Positions 57,401-64,000 of a stretch of DNA of 64,000 bases are shown in pieces. The position numbers were made by a program, and so were the translations under genes. How positions within the stretch are numbered: position 1 is the first letter of the stretch; the number at the start of each line of letters is the position of its first letter. The stretch is taken from the NCBI GenBank assembly GCA_025201765.1, contig MU623350.1, forward strand, positions 124,001 through 188,000. Reading direction: 5' to 3'. This stretch comes from Daldinia sp. FL1419. Its lineage: Eukaryota > Ascomycota > Sordariomycetes > Xylariales > Hypoxylaceae. The notes beneath the pieces were generated by a model. It was not told where the DNA came from and did no database searches. It was given only the letters and a program-made list of their open reading frames with translations.

Positions 57401-57949
57401 ATGCTCTACCACAACGCCAACATGGATTACACAGATGAGCTGATGGAATCGGGTCACGATTCAATTGCGTATCACAATACCGACTTTGCTATGCACAAGT
57501 ATATGCTGTTGCAAAATCAACACGAAGAACTCCGCCAGCATATGCATGATCTCTGCCCCTCATATACCACCTCTTCCACCGCAGTCACATCGCCTTCAGT
57601 TTCACCTACCCGATCATTTAGCGGTAGCCCAACCCTCAAGCTCTCCCCTTCGCCCTCGCGGAATCATCGAAGGTCGTCGCTATCATCTACCAGAAGCTTC
57701 GGGCCTCGATGCTCACAGACTCAATTGGAGCCGGTTCTGGATGAATCATTAATCGAGGAAATGGCAGCGGAAGAACAAAAGCTCTTTGACGTGAACGAGG
57801 GCATCAAAAGAGCCTTGACAGAACTGCTTAACTGCGAGACGGTCAGAAAGGACCAGGAAATGCGGACTTGGGTGCAAACGCGATTAATGAACACGGAAAG
57901 AGAACTGCGTAGCGGACGAAGACGGCGAAGCCACGGCGGGCTCGACTAA
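57401..57949 (+). CDS. Serine-rich protein of unknown function
   Basis: An ATG-initiated frame of 182 residues. Residues 1-50 are acidic/aromatic (MDYTDELMESGHDSIAYHNT, then AMHKYMLLQNQHEELRQHM) and probably helical. Residues 55-110 are Ser/Pro/Thr-rich with several SP and RSFS sites, likely phosphorylated. Residues 115-170 form a charged helix (EEMAAEEQKLFDVNEGIKRA, TRLMNTERELRS) and the end is strongly basic (GRRRRSHGG). The layout of helix, linker and helix with a basic tail fits a small cytosolic or nuclear regulator, but I do not recognise the family. The long pyrimidine-rich leader suggests regulated or strong expression. Confidence 0.65.
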   Translation: MLYHNANMDYTDELMESGHDSIAYHNTDFAMHKYMLLQNQHEELRQHMHDLCPSYTTSSTAVTSPSVSPTRSFSGSPTLKLSPSPSRNHRRSSLSSTRSFGPRCSQTQLEPVLDESLIEEMAAEEQKLFDVNEGIKRALTELLNCETVRKDQEMRTWVQTRLMNTERELRSGRRRRSHGGLD

Positions 57950-58998
57950 AGCGGCAAAGAAAGAAGAGTAGGATGGGCGCAAAGTGATGTGTAGAAAAGT
58001 TGGTTAATTTTTGAGATGGTTGGAAAAGAAGGAAAGGAAAAGAAAGGTATTTAGACGGACTACGTTGGATTTGGGGTTCGAGGGGTATTGGGTTTTAGGT
58101 TTAGGCTTGGGAACTCGATACCTATTTGTGAATTCTGATGGCGTTGGGGGGCCTAACAGCTATTTTTTTTTCCCTTTGTCTGCGCGACATATCACCAATA
58201 TTCATGTGAGATCGTATATCAGCTCATCAGACGATCGGATATGAAATTCCGCACGGGTTGAGACGGATGTGTGTCACCATTCTTTTCTTTTTCTTATTCT
58301 TGGACGGGCACTATAGATGGATTAAATATTGTCTAATTTTCCACATCGGAAATTATTATAAGATTTGAACATATAGTTCTAAAACAGAGACTAAAACTAT
58401 AAATAACTACTAGTTCTTTTCAATCGCAACTATGTAGCGGAAACTATTCGTCTGGTTGACAGGAAGCAGCTACTCAAGGTGTCTAATAATAAGGCCTGGC
58501 AATTGGGGTGAAAGAGGAGATAGCTTAAGGTGCGATAGCTTCAACGTTCCCCTCCGCCGAAAAGTCTTGGAAGCATGTCTGCGGGGTACATGTGCGTAAG
58601 ATCATGACATCTCCATTGAAGCTCTAGGTTCGGGTTCTTGATTGGATACTAGCCTCATGTAATACACATGTACATTACCCTATGACAGATGGACGTAAGT
58701 ATTTAAGAGGTCTAGTGGAGATAAGCAGCTGTTTAGCCACAACCTAGCTTTCTTAATGTTGTAACTATGTACAGTACAAGTACGTAGCAGAATGTGGCTG
58801 TTCACCCAAACTGTATCGCAACCTTACGTAACTTCATCACCATCGCGTCTTGTCGACCTAGAATACCTCTTACCTACCTTGTATACTATACAACTTCATT
58901 CCACCCGGGCGTCCGCTTTTCAGCAAATCTACCTACTTAATGCGCTAATGACCTTTTAGAATATAATCCAATATTCATCGCGGTGCCCTGGCGAAAGT
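57950..58998. other. Intergenic, no gene seen
   Basis: 3' UTR of the serine-rich gene and promoter of the cyclophilin gene. No coding pattern beyond short random frames. Confidence 0.4.
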
Positions 58999-60435
58999 AT
59001 GTCGGTCTTACTCGAGACAAGCGCCGGCGACATAGTAATCGATTTGTTGGTCGATTACGCGCCGAAAGAATGCGAAAACTTCCTAAAGCTTTGCAAAGTT
59101 AAGTATTACAACTTTTCGCCCGTACATTCGATTCAGCAAAACTTTTCCTTTCAAACTGGAGACCCTCTTGGCCCAACCTCGACTGCTTCTGATGGCGGTT
59201 CTTCTATATGGGGACTCATCTCTGGTCCCTCGAAGAAGACTTTCAACGCTACATTCCACCCGAAGTTAAGACATCTCGAAAGGGGCACCGTCTCTATGGC
59301 TACGGCCCCCCACCCATCCGATCCCGATGTCCGTGTTGCCGGTAGCCAATTTATCGTCACACTCGGCGATAACACGGATTATTTAGACGGAAAAGCAGCC
59401 ATCTTTGGCAAAGTTGTCGAGGGATTTGACGTACTCGAGAAAGTTAACAATGCTATTACCGATAAAGATGGCCATCCTCTTGTCGATATTCGTATAAAAC
59501 ACACTATCATTCTTGACGACCCATACCCCGACCCGCCCGAGCTACGAGAGCCTAGCCAATCGCCTCCTCCGTCAAAAGCACAACTTGCTACGGTCAGAAT
59601 TGCTGATGATGCTCCTTTGTCCGAGGAGGTAGATGAGGATGCGGCCGAGAAGGCGCGGCGTGAGAGGGAAGCTCGTGCTCAAGCTTTGACTCTTGAGATG
59701 ATGGGCGATCTTCCATTTGCCGAAGTTAAACCTCCCGAGAACGTACTTTTCGTGTGTAAACTCAATCCTGTTACCACCGATTCCGATCTTGAGCTCATAT
59801 TCAGCCGCTTCGGGAAGATTTTGTCATGCGAGGTTATACGTGATAAGAAGACAGGGGACAGTCTACAGTACGCTTTCGTCGAATTTGAAGACAAGAGCGC
59901 ATGCGAGGCGGCATACTTTAAAATGCAAGGAGTTCTTATTGACGACCGGAGAATACATGTCGACTTCAGTCAGAGTGTAAGCAAGTTAGCCGAGGTTTGG
60001 AGAGGTGGAGAAAACGCGAAGCGGAAACGCAGGCGTGAGGGCGGTGGGTGGGGAGGTGTTAAAGGCCTAGAGAAATGGAGAAAGTACCGGGAAGAGGACG
60101 GTCGTGACGACGCCGAAGATCACTACAGCATGGTTTATGGGGAGGAAGAAATGCGCGGTCGACACGAGCGACAGAGGGATGGTCGAGATCAAGATGATAG
60201 ACGTGCTCGAGATCCTGATCGCTTTGGAGATCGAAATGAGGAGAGAAATCATGGCGGTTCAGATCGAGTTAGACGGCGGCAGTCGCGGAGTAGAAGCCCG
60301 ATGAGGGATAAACCTCGTGAGAGGAATCGGTATGATGATCATCGCAGAGATGATCGCGCTAGGCCCCGACATGATGACCGACGCGGTCGAGATCGAGCAA
60401 GAGAGAGGCATCATGGCGACTATCGACAGAGATAA
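58999..60435 (+). CDS. cyp6: Cyclophilin-like PPIL4/Cyp6 with RRM and RD-rich tail
   Basis: One exon of 478 residues. Residues 1-170 are a PPIL4-type cyclophilin domain: MSVLLETSAGDIVIDLL, PKECENFLKLCKVKYYN, FQTGDPLGPT, GSQFIVTLGDNTDYLDGKAA and IFGKVVEGFDVLEKVN. Residues about 240-330 are an RRM: NVLFVCKLNPVTTDSDLELI, SCEVIRDK and YAFVEFEDKSACEAAYFKM. The tail is rich in Arg-Asp and Arg-Ser (RRQSRSRSPMRD, DDHRRDDRARPRHDDRRGRD), as in spliceosome-associated proteins. Known relatives are nuclear and bind splicing complexes. At the positions of the cyclophilin A catalytic Arg and His this protein reads HSIQQNF and GKAAIFG, so isomerase activity is doubtful, as for other PPIL4 members. Confidence 0.93.
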   Translation: MSVLLETSAGDIVIDLLVDYAPKECENFLKLCKVKYYNFSPVHSIQQNFSFQTGDPLGPTSTASDGGSSIWGLISGPSKKTFNATFHPKLRHLERGTVSMATAPHPSDPDVRVAGSQFIVTLGDNTDYLDGKAAIFGKVVEGFDVLEKVNNAITDKDGHPLVDIRIKHTIILDDPYPDPPELREPSQSPPPSKAQLATVRIADDAPLSEEVDEDAAEKARREREARAQALTLEMMGDLPFAEVKPPENVLFVCKLNPVTTDSDLELIFSRFGKILSCEVIRDKKTGDSLQYAFVEFEDKSACEAAYFKMQGVLIDDRRIHVDFSQSVSKLAEVWRGGENAKRKRRREGGGWGGVKGLEKWRKYREEDGRDDAEDHYSMVYGEEEMRGRHERQRDGRDQDDRRARDPDRFGDRNEERNHGGSDRVRRRQSRSRSPMRDKPRERNRYDDHRRDDRARPRHDDRRGRDRARERHHGDYRQR

Positions 60436-60606
60436 TCCGTATTCGTCATTATTTATACCAGACCGCTCTCATATCGAGTACCTGTTACCCAGCTTTTGAA
60501 GCCCGGAGCTATATTTTCTACGCGTACCTAAGGGGTAGCTGTTTGGCATTGTATCTGAATGGTACGAATTAGGCACGTCTTCGTAAAACGAGGAAATTTT
60601 GTTTTC

Positions 60607-60612
60607 AATAAA
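60607..60612 (+). terminator. Candidate polyadenylation signal of cyp6
   Basis: AATAAA about 170 bases past the stop codon, in A-rich context. Tentative. Confidence 0.35.
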
Positions 60613-63600
60613 GAGAGAAAGCTAATGCTATTTTAAACAAGGATATCGCGCGTCTAGCTTGGTATAGGTCATGCGTTTCATGGCCAATTTAGATTATCAT
60701 AACTCTTACGACTCCTCTATATTTGGCGACGAGTACTGGAACAGGTCGAGCCTTTTCTACGCATTTCTTCCACGCTTATTTTATTACCCAATGGCTTGAT
60801 ACCCACACATCGATATCGGTCTCTATGCTTGCCAGTATTTCGGCGTCAGCTTTATTGAGAGAGCCGAGATATATGTAAAAAAACTTTTTCTATTTACTCC
60901 GTTGCTACTTTCGGTTGGCTTCGTTGTTTAGGGGTTTCCCCTTCTTTGGTTTGAGACCCCCTCGGCTTTCTTCCTTACACAGTACAATTCACAAATATTG
61001 ACTTGACGTAGCTCAAGGCAGACTGCGTAAAGATAGTTCACGATGACTATACTATTACTATCCGCATCATTTACCCTATTTTCTATAAGACGGCGCGGTG
61101 ATCCAGAATCCCAACGGCCGTATCATCCTTATTAGTCTCCTACCTCTCTGGGTAGTCGAGGATGGAGATTACGTGCATCTACGCAGAAAGAAGCCTATTA
61201 AAACCGGCAAAAGAATAGCATAGCTAGACATACCGAGTAGCAACCAAGAGGCATGTTAAAATTGGCCTTCTTGCGTTGCAAAACTACTCGGGTAGATGAC
61301 ACGCCTGACATTGTGTCCATTACGCGGATGGTGAGCAGGGTATTCAAGTGGTACACACTGGCTAGAACTTATGTTTAAAGCCTTGTTGCCATCCTGTCCG
61401 ACGTATGACAACCCTCATAACCCCCAACCCCCATTTTGGTGACACCGATGCCGTCGTCACCCGATATCCCTTTATTGGGCATCGAGTGAAGAAATGAGTG
61501 ACACCTCTCTAAGTACAGGTGGTTCATTTGGATTACGCTGTTCAACCGAATTACTATGACCGGGGAAGAAGACGTGAACGACCGAGGCTAGATAGGTACA
61601 CTTAACGTTTTGACGACAAGTGGCTGTTAGTACGCGTTTGCTAAACATGTAAAAACTAAAACAAACCGAGATGGTTCGGACTCTAACTCTGCTTCCCGAC
61701 ATATCGAGGGTATGCCTGTTACTTCGCTCCGACCAGCATAGGTCATCCGTGCCTGGTCATATAAGAAAGAGGGAGTGTTATGGGTGTATCCCCTAATCTA
61801 GCCGGATGCCCTAATGGGTCCCATTCACCCGCAGACTAGAAGCCCAATGGAACAATGGAAGGCGGGTCGACGATGCAAGTAGCTCGTGGCTTGCCGCTGG
61901 TCGCCTCCATGCATATTTGAAAGTATTCAAGTCTTAACTTCTGACTAGTATTGGTGCTGGTAGGCAATGTACATAAGATAAATTGATTAACTACCTCAGA
62001 GAAATTACCGTGTCGAGGTCAAAGTCGCGCACGAGAAAAGGGTAGCTTGGCCTGATGAATACCCAGGCTCCTTCAGTTGTTTCCCTTTCCAAGAACATAG
62101 TTAGGACTTCTAAAGATACTGGGCTGAGTTATTCTGCTGTGGCAAGATTTCCCGCCTAGGATTAGCGGCGCTCTACACACTACATAGAGATATAGGCAAA
62201 GAGGGTTAAGGTTAGACAATATGGGATATTGATGAGTTTGCAACAGGCCGCCTTTCCCGAGGTGGGGGTGAAGTCATCAAGCCTACTAGGATGTGAGGTT
62301 CACGAGTTAGATATCCTGTTACTTATCGTACCACGAGGCGCTCCTGGAGTTCTAATCCGAACCGAAAAGTCCTCATACTACTCAACACTAGTGCTCGTGA
62401 CGCTTGCGACTAGTCGATGCTAGTCTTTGTCCAGCATAGGTCACCGTCCGGTATTAGAATACAGGTTTTGTGACTTGCCTCTCGATGCTGGTTGCCTCTT
62501 CGACCGTTTCCTGCAAGGTCCCCAAGTTCGTGCGACAATCAGCTTCACAGCAAGCCTTTAGAAGTTCTATCGATCGAAGCTGAGTTCAGAGGGTGTTTAC
62601 TATTTCAAGCTTCTAATATGCATCCCCACTCTCCTGTCTCAGCCTGATATTAGTTGTCACTACCTGGGTATAGGGACCTACTATAGGGGGTCTTTGTTGC
62701 AGCTACCTACCTCTTAAGTAGAAGATCCATCGTCTCGAAGTACCTACCGATCCTCGTCAATTTGAGACTATCATTTTATATCGGAACTCCGACTCCACTC
62801 TGCGAGGGAAATGAGTAGTTTTGAAAAGAGCTCCGAGTGTCACGCAAGGCTATTCGTGGGGTTAATAGGCAGTCTATAGATTCATATAGGTACCTAGGTA
62901 GTTAGACTCTACACGTCTGGCGCGTTTATATTCCTTTATTTCTCAAAAACTACGACAGAGAAGATAATTTGAATAATATCAACTAGTTATCATAATACCA
63001 TAACCCTTTTGGAACCCAAATTTGGCGTATCTATCTTCTCTAGGAGTAATAGTCAGATAGAACTCATAATTTAAAGCAGTCACTACTTAGGATACTATTC
63101 ACGTAGCCGGGTATTCTCTGCCACGCAGCTAGGCCGCTTTGGACCACGACCCAAAATGCTCGCCCAGCACTAGAGTCGTCTTTTCCAAGGCCTACTATCG
63201 ACAGGTACTATGGCAATTTGAACCCCCAAAATGTCTCGCATACTGACGGACACGTTTCAGCCAATGATATTGCGGCCGGTGGCACGGATATGGCTACCTG
63301 CAGCTTCTTATAGATGACTGACAGCGGGGACCTGCACGTAGCCGTGTAGCTGGAAGGAAAAATTTCCGCCGCTAAGTTCTGGCACCTATTATCTCCCAAC
63401 TATGAGGACCATGTGCCTTGTTAGTGACATGTGTGTGCTCTTGCCCGCGTTTTCACTGTGTTCGGAAGCTTGATGAGAGACAAAAGTAGCACTCTGGCCT
63501 AAAGAATTCCGTACCTACTTGGTACGCATACTACGAGCCGGCCAGAGCCACTATGGGGATGTAAGTTCTTGCTGCCATAGATATGACGAGCCGACAACAT

Positions 63601-63813
63601 TTACGTTCACTCGTTACGGATTGCCCTCGTTGAGAAACGTCCCGGCTCCATACTTTTACATGCTCTCATCCTCGAACTAGGGATCCTAGCTTACCGCGAA
63701 GGGGTGATGATCCTCCAAGAGTGTTCCGACTACCTGCCTAGGTACTGGGATACTTTATTAGGAAATACCTCCCTTTTCAGCCCTACTGTATGTTTGAGAG
63801 AATACCTAGTTAT

Positions 63814-63871
63814 ACCTATACCTATACCTATACCCACCCAACTACCTACTAGGTTGTGAGGTGGGTGGGTA
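63814..63871. repeat. ACCTAT triplet repeat followed by a 10-bp hairpin
   Basis: Three exact ACCTAT units (63,814-63,831) run into TACCCACCCA, which is the exact complement of TGGGTGGGTA at 63,862-63,871 with a 21-base loop. Intergenic. Confidence 0.8.
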
Positions 63872-64000
63872 CTTGAAATCTCTTGTACATAAATCGTCAT
63901 CTGACATTATGGGATAAATGACTTATCTCAAACTGAAAAAGATGATATATGCTAGTGTGGTCTGACCGTAGATCGAGACATTAACGAGAAGGATCTCAAT

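Larger units (their letters stand above)
60436..64000. other. 3.6 kb gene-poor stretch to the window end
   Basis: Both strands were read; frames at 61,472-61,702, 62,229-62,423 and 63,208-63,399 are short and show no family resemblance. Base composition is ordinary, not RIP-like. It contains TAGGTACCTAGGTAG at 62,887-62,901 and a hairpin at 63,831-63,871. It may be the long promoter of a gene beyond the window. Confidence 0.4.

Noticed and set aside
62229..62423. 64-codon frame near the right end
   Set aside because: Short, no family resemblance, surrounded by stops in all frames.

Overview
The window looks like a chromosome segment of a filamentous ascomycete (Pezizomycotina, most likely Sordariomycetes). 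The genes have short GT..AG introns with CTAAC-like branch sites. The proteins are typical fungal orthologues or fungus-only families (a 2EXR protein, a YBR241C/VPS73-like transporter, an SSN3 kinase with a filamentous-fungal N-terminal LTDPYI). A large A+T-rich block carries the transition-only decay expected of repeat-induced point mutation (RIP). No tRNA, rRNA, CRISPR array or bacterial-type operon was seen.

Left gene-rich arm (1-12,132): a Q/S-rich conserved protein; a three-exon single-pass membrane protein pieced together here from its splice sites; an EFM3/FAM86-type elongation-factor methyltransferase divergent from ribosomal protein eS24; a small secreted, membrane-anchored protein; and the SAGA subunit SGF29.

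Repeat block (12,133-33,534): a nested transposon nursery. A Tc1/mariner-pogo-like element with terminal inverted repeats at 12,133 and 30,162 appears to be split by about 16.5 kb of inserted DNA. Inside lie three decayed copies (A forward, B inverted, C forward) of one 4.5-5.2 kb repeat. Copy B is interrupted by a 1.49 kb LTR element whose target duplication can be confirmed against the empty sites in A and C. Just outside the AT-rich block, 30,600-33,440 is a tandem array of units of roughly 250-400 bp. These are the non-mutated relatives of the 3' part of the decayed repeats. The array is followed by a Helitron-like hairpin plus CTAG end.

Right arm (34,011-64,000): phosphomannose isomerase, ARF1, the Mediator kinase SSN3/CDK8 (first exon unresolved), actin-related protein ARP2, an Asp/Glu racemase family protein convergent with a sugar-type MFS transporter, a 2EXR protein, RNA polymerase I subunit RPA43, an NmrA-like NAD(P)-binding protein, an unrecognised serine-rich protein and a PPIL4/Cyp6 cyclophilin with an RRM. 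Most are dispersed housekeeping genes (translation, transcription, vesicle traffic, actin, mannose metabolism) with no sign of a shared pathway. The intergenic DNA is strikingly rich in short TAGGTACCTA/ACCTAGGT palindromes. Two long stretches (52,889-57,400 and 60,436-64,000) hold no convincing gene.
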